From Yinghuangia sp035454725 (lineage in GTDB: Bacteria; Actinomycetota; Actinomycetes; Streptomycetales; Streptomycetaceae), in assembly GCF_051388935.1 (NCBI RefSeq), contig NZ_JBPKBI010000008.1:186001-250000 (forward strand): a stretch of 64,000 nucleotides of DNA, read 5' to 3'. The translations under genes and the position numbers were made by a program. The notes beneath the pieces are model-generated. The model saw only the letters and a list, made by a program, of their open reading frames with translations. It was not told where the DNA came from and made no database searches. This document shows positions 17,807 through 26,237 of the stretch, piece after piece. Position 1 is the first letter of the stretch, and every line of letters starts with the position of its first letter.

Positions 17807-20800
17807 GTGACCGACGCGCTGCGGCGCGTGTTGTACGACGGAAAGGCCCCTGTGTTCGCTCTGCATGCTCTGTGGCAGACGAACCGGACGCTCGCGGTGT
17901 GGGGCGAGGACGCCCGGCCCGAGCCCGGCGGCGACGGACCCGCCGCGCGGGCCACGGGCGAGGCCGGCGCGGCACGTCCGCACCCCTACGCGTGTACGGC
18001 CGAGCTGGTCGGCGCGCTTCTGGCCGGCGTCGGCCCCGGGCTGGAATGGCTGGCCGGATGCGCCACCGTCGGGACGGTCGTGGTCGACCTGCCCACGCTG
18101 CGCGACGCCGTCCCGCAAAGCTCACCGGAACTGCCCGGTGAGCCGCTGCGCGGGCCGCGTCCCGACCTGGCCCTGCGCCCGTGGCGCGTTCCCGCACTGC
18201 TGTTCGACGCCGACCAGGCGGCGCAATTGCTCGGCGCTCTGTTCGAGCCCCGGCACGCCGTGTTGCGCACGGAGATCCCCGGCGAGGGCGCGGTCGATGT
18301 CCCCTACGGCGCCTCGCTGCGCTGGCTGACCGCGGTGCACGACCTCGCCTGGCGCATGGTCGGCCGAGGCCGGGTGCTGCCCTCCGTCGTGGTGGAGGGC
18401 GGGACCGCCCACGCGCGCTGGCTGCCGGCGCCGGCCGAGGACGACTGGCGGCTGATCCGCGAACTTGCCGCCGCGTGTCCGCCGGTGTGCCGTGCCGAGC
18501 ACCGCGAGCGGTTCGCCGCCGTGACCGCGACCGCGCTGGTCGACGACCTCGTGGCCGCGCTCGTCGACCAGGAGGCCCGTGCCGTTTTCGACGGCCTGCC
18601 GTCGCTGCTGCCACAGGGACGTCCGCCGCGCCCGCCCGAGACCGCGGCCGAGCACTGGCTCGCGGCGCTCACCACCGCCTCCGGGTGGCTCGGCGCGACC
18701 GGTCCCGACGACGCCGAAGACCTCCGCGCAGCGCTCGCCGCCTGGCACGCCACCGAGCGGGCGCCGACCCGCCCGCTGCGCACCTGCTTCCGCCTGGTCG
18801 AACCCCTCGGCCCCGACCCCACCGACCGGTACGGCGGCACGACGGACGACAACTGGCGCGTAGACATCCTCCTGCAAGCCCCGGACGAACCGTCGCTCCT
18901 GGTCGACGCGTCGCGGGTGTGGGCCGCCGGGCCCGTTCTCAACGTCTTCGAACGCAAGCAGTACCAGCCGCAGGACGCACTCCTCGCCGACCTCGACCGG
19001 GCGTCCCGGAGCTGGCCCGCGCTCGCGGCCACGCTGCGCGAGGCCCACCCCTCGACCGTGCGCCTCGACCGCGCCGGCGCGGTCGCGTTCCTGCGCGACG
19101 CCGCGCCCGCCCTCACCGCATCCGGCTTCGGCGTTTTGCTGCCGGCATGGTGGCAGAACCCGCCCCGGCTCGGCCTGACACTGACGGCGCGCACCCGTAC
19201 GCCGGGCCTCGTCACCGGAGGCAGCCTGCTCGACCAGGACGCGGTCGTCGCGTTCGAGTGGCAGGCGGCGCTCGGAGATGTCGTGCTCACCGTCGACGAG
19301 CTCCGGGAACTCGCGGCCACCACACAGCCCTTGGTGCGCATCCGGGGCCAGTGGACGGAGGCCGACCCCGGTGCGATCGCCGCCGCGGCGCGTTTCCTCG
19401 CACGCGGGGGCGCCGGCACGATGACGGCGGGAGAGGTGGTCAGGATCGCGGTCGACCCGGACCCGACGGTCGCCGGGCTCCCCGTCCGCCGTGTCGACGC
19501 CGATGCGTGGCTCGGCCAACTTCTGGCCGGGGCCGAGGAGTTGCGCTCCCAGCCGGTCCGGATCCCGGACACGTTCGCCGCCACACTGCGTCCCTACCAG
19601 CAACGTGGCCTGGAATGGCTGGCGTTCATGTCCCGGCTCGGCGTCGGCGCGGTCCTCGCCGACGACATGGGGCTTGGCAAAACCGTGCAGACACTCGCGT
19701 TGCTGAGCGCCGAACAAGCCGAAACGGGGCGCGCCGAAGCCGAGCACACCGAGACCGGACATGCCGAGGCCGGGCTTGCCGACGGTCGGGGCGAGGGGGC
19801 GGCTGCGTCACCCGCACCAACCGCCGTGCCCGGCCCGACCCTGGTCGTCTGCCCGATGTCCCTTGTGGGCAACTGGCTGCGCGAGGCCCAGCGCTTCGCC
19901 CCCCGGTTGCGGGTGCACGTCCACCACGGATCCGGGCGCCGCCGGACGGAGACCGAGTTCAGGGACGCGGTGGCAGGCGCCGATTTGGTGATCACCACGT
20001 ACGAGACCGCGCAGCGCGATGTGGCGACGCTGCGTACCGTCACGTGGCGGCGGGTCGTCGCCGACGAGGCGCAGCAGATCAAGAACACCGCCACGCGCCA
20101 GTCGGGTGCCCTGCGTGCGCTGCCCGCGCGGCACCGCATCGCACTCACCGGGACCCCGGTCGAGAACCGCCTCGCGGACCTGCACGCCCTCCTCGACTTC
20201 ACCAACCCGGGCCTGTTCGGCGACCCCGAACGGTTCAAGGCGGCGTACGCGATCGCCATCGAACGCAACGGCAGCACAAGGGCGTTGGCCGCACTGCGCC
20301 GCGTCGCCGCGCCGTTCGTGCTGCGCCGTCACAAGACCGACCCGGCGATCGCCGCCGACCTGCCCGTCAAGCAGGAGATGACCGTTCTGTGCACACTCAC
20401 TCCCGAACAAGCCGGGCTGTACCGCGCGGTGGTCGCGGACATGGAGCACCGCGTGCGGCACACGGCCGGGATCGAGCGCCAGGGACTGATCCTGGCGACG
20501 CTCGGCAAGCTGAAGCAGATCTGCAACCATCCCGCGCAGTTCCTCCACGAGCGCGGCACACCGCTCGCCGCACGGTCCGGCAAGGTCGAACGCCTCGTGG
20601 CGACGCTGGAGGAGGCGGTCGCGGAAGGCGACAGGGCTTTGTGTTTCACACAGTACGCGCGTTTCGGTGCTCTTCTGAAGGACCACCTCGCCGAACGCCT
20701 CGGTGCCGAGGTGCTGTTCCTGCACGGCGGGGTCACCGGGCGGAACCGGGACCGGCTGATCGAACGTTTCCAGTCAGCCGACGGCCCGTCGATTTTCGTG

Positions 20801-21133
20801 CTGTCGCTGAAGGCGGGGGGTACCGGTCTCAACCTGACCGCGGCGAACCAGGTGATCCACGTCGATCGGTGGTGGAACCCGGCGGTCGAGGATCAGGCCA
20901 CCGACCGCGCGTACCGTATCGGGCAGCAACAAACCGTGCAGGTACGCAAGTTCCTGTGCGTCGGCACGGTCGAGGAGCGCATCGACGCGGTGATCGCCGG
21001 CAAACGCGGCCTCGCGGCATCGGTGGTCGGCGGACCCGGGTACGGCATGCGGTCGGGAGAGCACTGGCTGACCGACTTGTCCGCCGACGCCCTGCGCGAG
21101 CTCGTCGCGCTGACCGAGGAGGCGGAGGCATGA
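17807..21133 (+). CDS. SWI2/SNF2-family ATPase (HepA-like), copy 2
   Basis: 1108-aa paralogue of the SNF2 protein at 11396. Motif I DDMGLGKT is near 617, motif II DEAQQIKN near 751, the GTP motif ALTGTPVENRLADLHALLDF (20 residues) follows, and motif VI QATDRAYRIGQQQTVQVRKF near 1029. The N-terminal extension begins with FALHALWQTNRTLAVWGED. Between motif I and motif Ia there is an inserted ETG-AEAEHTETGHAEAGLA segment (about 631-671) of short imperfect repeats that copy 1 lacks. GTG 17807 is chosen by codon use; GTG 17780 is possible. The stop overlaps the next ATG (ATGA). Confidence 0.9.
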   Translation: MTDALRRVLYDGKAPVFALHALWQTNRTLAVWGEDARPEPGGDGPAARATGEAGAARPHPYACTAELVGALLAGVGPGLEWLAGCATVGTVVVDLPTLRDAVPQSSPELPGEPLRGPRPDLALRPWRVPALLFDADQAAQLLGALFEPRHAVLRTEIPGEGAVDVPYGASLRWLTAVHDLAWRMVGRGRVLPSVVVEGGTAHARWLPAPAEDDWRLIRELAAACPPVCRAEHRERFAAVTATALVDDLVAALVDQEARAVFDGLPSLLPQGRPPRPPETAAEHWLAALTTASGWLGATGPDDAEDLRAALAAWHATERAPTRPLRTCFRLVEPLGPDPTDRYGGTTDDNWRVDILLQAPDEPSLLVDASRVWAAGPVLNVFERKQYQPQDALLADLDRASRSWPALAATLREAHPSTVRLDRAGAVAFLRDAAPALTASGFGVLLPAWWQNPPRLGLTLTARTRTPGLVTGGSLLDQDAVVAFEWQAALGDVVLTVDELRELAATTQPLVRIRGQWTEADPGAIAAAARFLARGGAGTMTAGEVVRIAVDPDPTVAGLPVRRVDADAWLGQLLAGAEELRSQPVRIPDTFAATLRPYQQRGLEWLAFMSRLGVGAVLADDMGLGKTVQTLALLSAEQAETGRAEAEHTETGHAEAGLADGRGEGAAASPAPTAVPGPTLVVCPMSLVGNWLREAQRFAPRLRVHVHHGSGRRRTETEFRDAVAGADLVITTYETAQRDVATLRTVTWRRVVADEAQQIKNTATRQSGALRALPARHRIALTGTPVENRLADLHALLDFTNPGLFGDPERFKAAYAIAIERNGSTRALAALRRVAAPFVLRRHKTDPAIAADLPVKQEMTVLCTLTPEQAGLYRAVVADMEHRVRHTAGIERQGLILATLGKLKQICNHPAQFLHERGTPLAARSGKVERLVATLEEAVAEGDRALCFTQYARFGALLKDHLAERLGAEVLFLHGGVTGRNRDRLIERFQSADGPSIFVLSLKAGGTGLNLTAANQVIHVDRWWNPAVEDQATDRAYRIGQQQTVQVRKFLCVGTVEERIDAVIAGKRGLAASVVGGPGYGMRSGEHWLTDLSADALRELVALTEEAEA

Positions 21134-21372
21134 ACGGACCGGACGACAGCCGGAGGGCGGGAGCGGGCGGCGGAGACGTCGACGGCCCGCTCGACGCCCG
21201 CCTCGCCGATTTCTGGGGCGGAGGGCCGTTGCCGCTCGCCCCGGACACGCCGGCCGCCCCGGATCCCGCACTCGACCGGCTCGCTCCCGCACCGCCGGCA
21301 CTGTCGGCCATTCGCGGCCGAAACCCGGCGGATCTGCTGCGTCCGGCCTACACCGCCATGACCTCACGGTGA
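21130..21372 (+). CDS. 80-aa protein resembling only the C-terminal tail of SWIM proteins
   Basis: Starts at an ATG overlapping the SNF2 stop codon by 4 bp. Sequence features are ARLADFWGGGPLPLAPDTP and RGRNPADLLRPAYTAM; from memory this FW-G-P and ADLLRP tail occurs at the C-terminus of longer SWIM partners of SNF2 proteins. The zinc-binding CxC...CxH motif is absent. It therefore looks like a partner gene reduced to its tail, kept in the operon position of the SWIM gene at 14323. It could still be an expressed small subunit. Confidence 0.6.
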   Translation: MNGPDDSRRAGAGGGDVDGPLDARLADFWGGGPLPLAPDTPAAPDPALDRLAPAPPALSAIRGRNPADLLRPAYTAMTSR

Positions 21373-21448
21373 GTCGCACGCGCGCACACGGCAGGATCGT
21401 GACCGGCCCGCGCACGTTGCGGGCCGGGATCAGTAAGGAGAGTTCCGC

Positions 21449-22018
21449 ATGTCCGGCGAGTCCGTCCGCATACGGCCGACCCACCCCGACGACCTTGAGG
21501 CCATCGCCGCCATCTACGCCCACTACGTCCACAACAGCGTCGCGACCTTCGACGAGGTCCCGCCGTCGACCGAGGATTGGCGGGCCAAGGCGTACGACCT
21601 TTACGCGCGCCGCCTGCCGTTCCTGGTGGCCGAGGCGGACTGGCAGGTGGTCGGTTTCGCCTACGCGGCACCGTGGCGTCCCAAGCCGGCCTACCGGCAC
21701 ACCGCGGAGGACACCATCTACCTCCACCCGGACCACGGCGGCAAGGGACTGGGCAAGGCGCTGCTGACGACACTGCTGCCGCTGTGCGCCGACGCGGGCG
21801 TACGGCGACTGCTCGCGGTCATCGCCGACGGTTGCGACAACAACCCGTCGTCCCGGCTGCACAAATCCGTCGGCTTCACGGAGGCGGGGCGGCTGAACGG
21901 GGTCGGTCACAAGTTCGACCGCTGGATCGACACGGTCATCTACCAACTGGAGCTACAGCCCCGCGAGATGCCCGCGGTGGAGCAGCACCTGGCTGACACG
22001 TCCGCGGGCGCGGAGTAG
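21449..22018 (+). CDS. GNAT N-acetyltransferase, phosphinothricin acetyltransferase-like
   Basis: 189-aa acetyl-CoA-dependent N-acetyltransferase. Family marks: RPTHPDDLEAIAAIYAHYV, VATFDEVPPS, GFAYAAPWRPKPAYRHT, the acetyl-CoA loop HGGKGLGKALL, and GFTEAGRLNGVGHKFDRWID. These match the PPT/methionine-sulfoximine acetyltransferase group. AAGGAGAG lies before the ATG. Likely role: acetylating a glutamine-analogue or toxic amine; the true substrate is not shown by sequence. Confidence 0.9.
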   Translation: MSGESVRIRPTHPDDLEAIAAIYAHYVHNSVATFDEVPPSTEDWRAKAYDLYARRLPFLVAEADWQVVGFAYAAPWRPKPAYRHTAEDTIYLHPDHGGKGLGKALLTTLLPLCADAGVRRLLAVIADGCDNNPSSRLHKSVGFTEAGRLNGVGHKFDRWIDTVIYQLELQPREMPAVEQHLADTSAGAE

Positions 22019-22193
22019 GCCTCCGACCCGTTCGTACTTCGGGAGCACCGGGGGCACCCCGGGCGGAACGGCCTTGCACCACCCCGTGTTTGTCACGAGG
22101 CTGCCCTGTCGGCACCGCGAGTCGGCCGGGGTCTCCGCGTTGTCCGAGGACGACACCGTCGGCGATCCTTGAGCACAGCGAGCACGGGGCACC

Positions 22194-22311
22194 GGACACA
22201 ACGCGCAAGTCACGGATCCGGCAAGGCTGTTGCGCCCGGCCCGCACGGCGGCACGGACACAACGGGCAAGTCAAGGATCCGGCAAAGCTGTTGCGCCCAC
22301 CTCGCACGGCG
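22194..22311. repeat. Tandem duplication of a 57-bp unit (period 61 bp)
   Basis: Copy A is 22194-22250 and copy B 22255-22311. Both start GGACACAACG and run through GCAAGTCA, GGATCCGGCAA, GCTGTTGCGCCC and GCACGGCG with about seven differences. Each unit has GGGCAA or GCGCAA facing TTGCGC, so each could fold into a hairpin. The repeat fills the space between the GNAT gene and the Ddn-like gene. Codon use does not support a gene on either strand. Confidence 0.65.
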
Positions 22312-22344
22312 CAAGCCGCCGCCCGTTCGAGCCGCTGCCGGGCA

Positions 22345-22863
22345 TCAGGCCGTCGTGATGCGGAAGACCGGGTGGCCCGGGGCGATGCGGAGGAGGGTTT
22401 CGTCGTCGGCGGAGGCGTCGACGCCGTCGAAGAACACGCCGACCTCCCACTTCCACTTCTTCAGGTAGGCGCGCAGGATCTCCGGCTTCTCGGCGTCGGT
22501 GAGCTCGACGTAGGTGAACGCCCCCGCGCGGCTGCCGACGCGCAGTTCACCGCCGTCCGTGGCGCGCAGGTTGCGCACCCACTGGGTGACTCCGCGTGGG
22601 GCCACGAGGTACCGCTCGCCTTCGTGCGTCAGCAGATTGACCGGGGTGGTGCGCCATTCGCCCGACTTGCGGCCGCGTACCGCCAGAACGCGGCTGCCCG
22701 CGACGCTGAGGCCGCGGCGGGTGAGCCACGCGACGACGGCGTTGAAGATCTTGGTGGGACGGCCGGGCTGGATGTAGCGGATCTGGGGGTCGGTCATCGG
22801 GGTCTCCCAAGGGGCGGTCGTGGCGGCGGTGGCGTTCGCGGTGGTCGGCGCGGTGTTCGTCAT
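22345..22863 (-). CDS. Deazaflavin (F420)-dependent nitroreductase family protein (Ddn-like)
   Basis: 172 aa. Features of the Ddn family are RGRKSGEWRTTPVNLLTHEG, then ERYLVAPRGVTQWVRNLRAT and GELRVGSRAG. Such proteins have a split beta-barrel fold that binds F420 or related lipophilic substrates such as quinones. The N-terminus before MTDPQIRYIQPG is a short Thr/Ala-rich stretch; GGAGGAAC 5 nt before the ATG at 22863 supports the longer start. It is divergent from a TetR gene, with two operator palindromes between them, so repression by that TetR is likely. Confidence 0.88.
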   Translation of the reverse strand: MTNTAPTTANATAATTAPWETPMTDPQIRYIQPGRPTKIFNAVVAWLTRRGLSVAGSRVLAVRGRKSGEWRTTPVNLLTHEGERYLVAPRGVTQWVRNLRATDGGELRVGSRAGAFTYVELTDAEKPEILRAYLKKWKWEVGVFFDGVDASADDETLLRIAPGHPVFRITTA

Positions 22864-22906
22864 CGTTGTTCCTCCGGCGCGGGGGCGTGAACCCTGTTCG
22901 GTTTCA

Positions 22907-22972
22907 AGAGCGCTGCTCTCGACTGAGAACAGCATGCACGGCTCGACCGCTCTCGCGCAAGAGCACTGCTCT
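22907..22972. promoter_or_regulatory. Pair of TetR operator palindromes
   Basis: AGAGCGCTGCTCT (22907-22919) and AGAGCACTGCTCT (22960-22972) are both AGAGC-N3-GCTCT palindromes, 53 bp apart, between the divergent Ddn-like and TetR genes. Confidence 0.7.
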
Positions 22973-23012
22973 CTTTTTCGTCCGGTGCTCGCGTTTCTGG
23001 CACACTGGCACC

Positions 23013-23726
23013 ATGAACGCGAGCCGCACCGCCCGTGACCGGGCCCGGGCCGAGCTGACCCGGGAGATCAAGGAAGAAGCCCGCCGCCAGCTCGCCGTCG
23101 AGGGCGCGCAACGCCTGTCGCTGCGGGCCGTCGCCCGCGAGCTGGGGATGGTCTCGTCCGCGCTCTACCGCTACTTCCCGAGCCGGGACGACCTGCTGAC
23201 ACAGCTGATCATCGATGCGTACGACGGCATCGGCGCCGCCGTGGAAGCAGCCGGCGCCGACCTGCCGGCCATCGACGTACGCGGGCGCTGGTGCGCGAAA
23301 TGCACCGCAGCCCGCACGTGGGCGCAGGAGCACCGGCACGAGTACGCCCTCATCTACGGCACGCCCGTCCCCGGGTACCAAGCCCCCCAGGACACCGTCG
23401 GCCATGCCTCCCGCGTGCCCGTCGCGCTGTTGACCACGGTGCGTGAGGCCCACGACCTGGGCCTTCTCGTCGACCGCACGACCGATCGCCCCGACAGCAT
23501 GGCTCCCGAGCTCGTCGCCCAGGCCGGCCTCGTCGCCGAGGCGACCGGCGTCGACCTGCCGCCGGCCGCGACGGTCCGGACGGTCGTCGCCTGGTCGCAG
23601 CTCTCCGGGATGATCGGCTTCGAGCTCTTCGGCACCTTCGTCGGCACCTTCGACCCCGCCGATGCACTCTTCACCGAGGCCGTTGCCCGCATGGCTGACT
23701 TTCTCGGCCTCCCGCACGAACGGTGA
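23013..23726 (+). CDS. TetR family regulator
   Basis: 237 aa. The HTH covers about 15-60 (QLAVEGAQRLSLRAVARELG, then VSSALYRYFPSRDDLL). The C-terminal domain (KCTAARTWAQEHRHEYALIY, GTPVPGYQAP) is the WHG/TetR_C_13 type. It is divergent from the F420-type gene, with two near-identical palindromes between. The start ATG follows CACTGGCACC without a clear SD, so a leaderless or short-leader transcript is possible. Probable ligand: a lipophilic compound handled by the divergent oxidoreductase (inferred). Confidence 0.9.
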   Translation: MNASRTARDRARAELTREIKEEARRQLAVEGAQRLSLRAVARELGMVSSALYRYFPSRDDLLTQLIIDAYDGIGAAVEAAGADLPAIDVRGRWCAKCTAARTWAQEHRHEYALIYGTPVPGYQAPQDTVGHASRVPVALLTTVREAHDLGLLVDRTTDRPDSMAPELVAQAGLVAEATGVDLPPAATVRTVVAWSQLSGMIGFELFGTFVGTFDPADALFTEAVARMADFLGLPHER

Positions 23727-24168
23727 GTGCGCCCGGGGTCGTCGCCACGGCCGGACGTGTGCCGACCGCATCACGGTTCAAGGCGGGCCCGGACCACGCT
23801 CTGACGTGCGGTCACCGTCCCGATCGGCGATTCCGCAGAACGCATCGTCGACCGACCCCAAAACAGAAGGCAAGTTGCCGACTTGATCGAGGCAGGGTGT
23901 CGATGACCATCTCGACCCGGGCCGGGCCCGAAGGTGGAGCCGCGTCAGGCCGGACTCAACTGCGAACAGGGGCGACTCGAACTCGCGTGGCGGCTGCCCC
24001 GTGCGAAGGCGCCGCCCAGCGGTGTTGATTCGTGGTGCCGACCGCCCGTCGGCACCACGACCCAGCGACGACACCCGGCCCGCAGACCGGAGCATGAGCT
24101 TCGGCCCCTGCGCCTTGCGATGCAGGGCACCGGACAACGAGAACCGGCAAACCTTTGTGGCCGCCGCA
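23727..24168. other. Intergenic region between TetR and luciferase-like gene
   Basis: About 440 bp between convergent genes. Apart from the hairpin at 24030-24060 no gene, RNA or repeat is convincing. Confidence 0.5.
24030..24060. terminator. Hairpin terminator between convergent genes
   Basis: Thirteen-base arms (TCGTGGTGCCGAC and GTCGGCACCACGA) flank a 5-nt loop CGCCC. It can stop transcription from either the TetR gene or the luciferase-like gene. Confidence 0.7.
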
Positions 24169-25104
24169 CTAGTCGAGCTGACGCATGACCTCGGCGGCGA
24201 TCAGTTCCAAGTGGTCGAGGTCCGACAGGTCCAGGACCTGGAGGTAGATCCGCGTCGCACCGACCTCCGCGTAGCGGCCGATCTTGTCGACGACCTCCGC
24301 CGGGGTGCCCGCGAGGCCGTTTTCGCGCAGCTCCTCGGGGGCCCGGCCGATCGCCGCCGCGCGGCGCGTGAACTCCGCCTCGTCGCGGCCCACGCATACG
24401 ACGAGCGCGTTGGAGAAGACCATGCTGTCCGGGCGCCGTCCCGCGTCGGCCATGGCGTCGCGTACACGGCCGAACATCGTGGCGGTGTCCGTGGGAGACG
24501 CGAACGGCAGATTGAACTCGTCGGCGAACCGTGCCGCGAGTTTCGGCGTGCGCTTCGGCCCGTGGCCGCCGATGAGCACCGGGGGACGCGGCTGTTGCAC
24601 GGGCTTGGGCAGCGCGGGGGAGTCGGCGAGCTGGTAATGCCTGCCGGTGAAGTCGAAGGTCTTGCCGACCGGTGTCTCCCACAGCCCCGTGATGATCGCC
24701 AGTTGCTCTTCGAGGCGGTCGAACTTGTCCTTCGGGAAGGGGATGCCGTACGCGGTGTGTTCGTCCTGGAACCACCCCGCCCCGAGGCCGAATTCGACGC
24801 GTCCGCCGGACATCGCGTCCACCTGTGCCACCTGGATCGCGAGGACTCCGGGCTGCCGGAACGTCGCCGCGGTCATCAGGGTGCCCAGACGTATCCGCTT
24901 CGTCTCCCGTGCGAGGCCGGCGAGGGTGATCCACGCGTCGGTCGGGCCGGGCAGCGGGTCCCCGCCGCCCATGCGCAGGTAGTGGTCGGAACGGAAGAAC
25001 GCGTCGAATCCCAGATCCTCGGTCGCCTTCGCGACGGCGAGAAGGGTGTCGTAGCTCGCGCCCTGTTGCGGCTCGGTGAAGATGCGAAGATCCATACCGG
25101 CCAT
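24169..25104 (-). CDS. LLM class F420-dependent oxidoreductase
   Basis: 311-aa luciferase-like TIM-barrel oxidoreductase, probably using F420H2. It begins MAGMDLRIFTEPQQGASYDT and has ATEDLGFDAFFRSDHYL, RIRLGTLMTAATFRQPGVLA, then QVDAMSGGRVEFGLGAGWF, all standard for the family. The ATG at 25104 or an internal ATG at 25095 may be used. The C-terminal TRIYLQVLDLSDLDHLELI fits the family end. It stands alone with a hairpin terminator downstream. The substrate cannot be deduced. Confidence 0.92.
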   Translation of the reverse strand: MAGMDLRIFTEPQQGASYDTLLAVAKATEDLGFDAFFRSDHYLRMGGGDPLPGPTDAWITLAGLARETKRIRLGTLMTAATFRQPGVLAIQVAQVDAMSGGRVEFGLGAGWFQDEHTAYGIPFPKDKFDRLEEQLAIITGLWETPVGKTFDFTGRHYQLADSPALPKPVQQPRPPVLIGGHGPKRTPKLAARFADEFNLPFASPTDTATMFGRVRDAMADAGRRPDSMVFSNALVVCVGRDEAEFTRRAAAIGRAPEELRENGLAGTPAEVVDKIGRYAEVGATRIYLQVLDLSDLDHLELIAAEVMRQLD

Positions 25105-25437
25105 CCTCTCCCATCGCCGCGGTGGGACGAAGAACCGTCGAACGCCCGAGCGAATGTTCCGGTCGCTGTGCCGTCGTCGTGAGCACCCACAGCGCCCAGA
25201 CGTGGAAGGGCGATGTCGGCGAGCGGCGTTCCAGGCGGGCAGTCAGGCTCACGAGGAGTGGGAGCGTACGCGGGACCACCGCCTCGCGGTCCGCGAAGGG
25301 CTCGCCACACCGGCTGACGTCGAACGCACGGACGACGTCAACTTCCGGATGCGGAAAGGCTGTTCGGTCGTCCGCGAGTACGCGGCCGGGATCCGTCCCC
25401 GGCCCGCGTACCCGTGACCGGCGGCCCCGAGACCTCT
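25105..25437. other. Intergenic region upstream of HAD-type gene
   Basis: About 330 bp without a gene I can support between the divergent luciferase-like and HAD-type genes. No repeat or structured RNA was recognised. Confidence 0.45.
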
Positions 25438-25443
25438 TAACCT
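25438..25443 (+). promoter_or_regulatory. -10 box of a leaderless promoter
   Basis: TAACCT lies 7 nt before the GTG at 25451, pointing to leaderless expression of the HAD-type gene. Confidence 0.5.
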
Positions 25444-25450
25444 CGGCTTT

Positions 25451-25990
25451 GTGAAGACCTCATCGCGCGCACTGCTGCTCCTCGACGTCGACGGTCCGCT
25501 GAATCCCTTTGACGTGCAACCGCGTTCGTGCCCCACGGGCTACGCGTCCCACATGCTCAAACCGCGCAACTGGATCGACATGCACGGTGGTGATCCCGAG
25601 CAGGCCCCGCTCCTGCGCGTCGACCTGAACCCCGCGCACGGCCCCGCCCTGACCGCGCTGCCGTTCGAACTCGTGTGGGCGACGTCGTGGATGGACGAGG
25701 CGAACGCCATGATCGGCCCGGTCGTCGGTCTGCCGCGCCTGCCTTACATCGACTGGGGCGAGGGTTTGTTCGCCCGAGACCCCGACGGCCTGCACTGGAA
25801 GACGCGCGCGTTGGTCGCGTACGCGGCGGGCCGGCCGTTCGTGTGGGTGGACGACGAACCGGGGGACCGCGACCGGGAATGGGTCGCCGAACACCATGGG
25901 GGCCCCGCGCTGTTGCACACGGTGTCGGCGGAACGTGGGTTGGACGAAGAGGATTTCGCGGTGCTGCGGGAGTGGGCGGCAGGACTGTGA
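25451..25990 (+). CDS. HAD-like domain protein of unknown substrate
   Basis: 179 aa. It has motif I LLLDVDGPLNPF near the N-terminus, with the nucleophile-position Asp; WATSWMDEAN as the motif II region; and WVDDEPGDRDREW as the motif IV acidic pair. HAD phosphatase-like proteins of this short class lack a clear cap domain. The GTG follows a leaderless -10 box. The protein ends just before the poly-G artefact. Activity may be phosphatase; the partner is unknown. Confidence 0.75.
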   Translation: MKTSSRALLLLDVDGPLNPFDVQPRSCPTGYASHMLKPRNWIDMHGGDPEQAPLLRVDLNPAHGPALTALPFELVWATSWMDEANAMIGPVVGLPRLPYIDWGEGLFARDPDGLHWKTRALVAYAAGRPFVWVDDEPGDRDREWVAEHHGGPALLHTVSAERGLDEEDFAVLREWAAGL

Positions 25991-26000
25991 CAAATGGCGG

Positions 26001-26128
<128 letters not shown>

Positions 26129-26237
26129 GGTCGCCGGCGGGCCGATGCCTTCTTGTCGATTCTGCTCGCTGCCGCTCGTCGATCGCGAGTCCGTGTCTTC
26201 GGCGGTGGCCTGGCGGACGGCCGCCGTCACCCGTGGG

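Noticed and set aside
23960..23985. T-arm-like sequence (GTTCGAGTCGCC on the minus strand)
   Set aside because: No matching D arm, anticodon arm or acceptor stem nearby.
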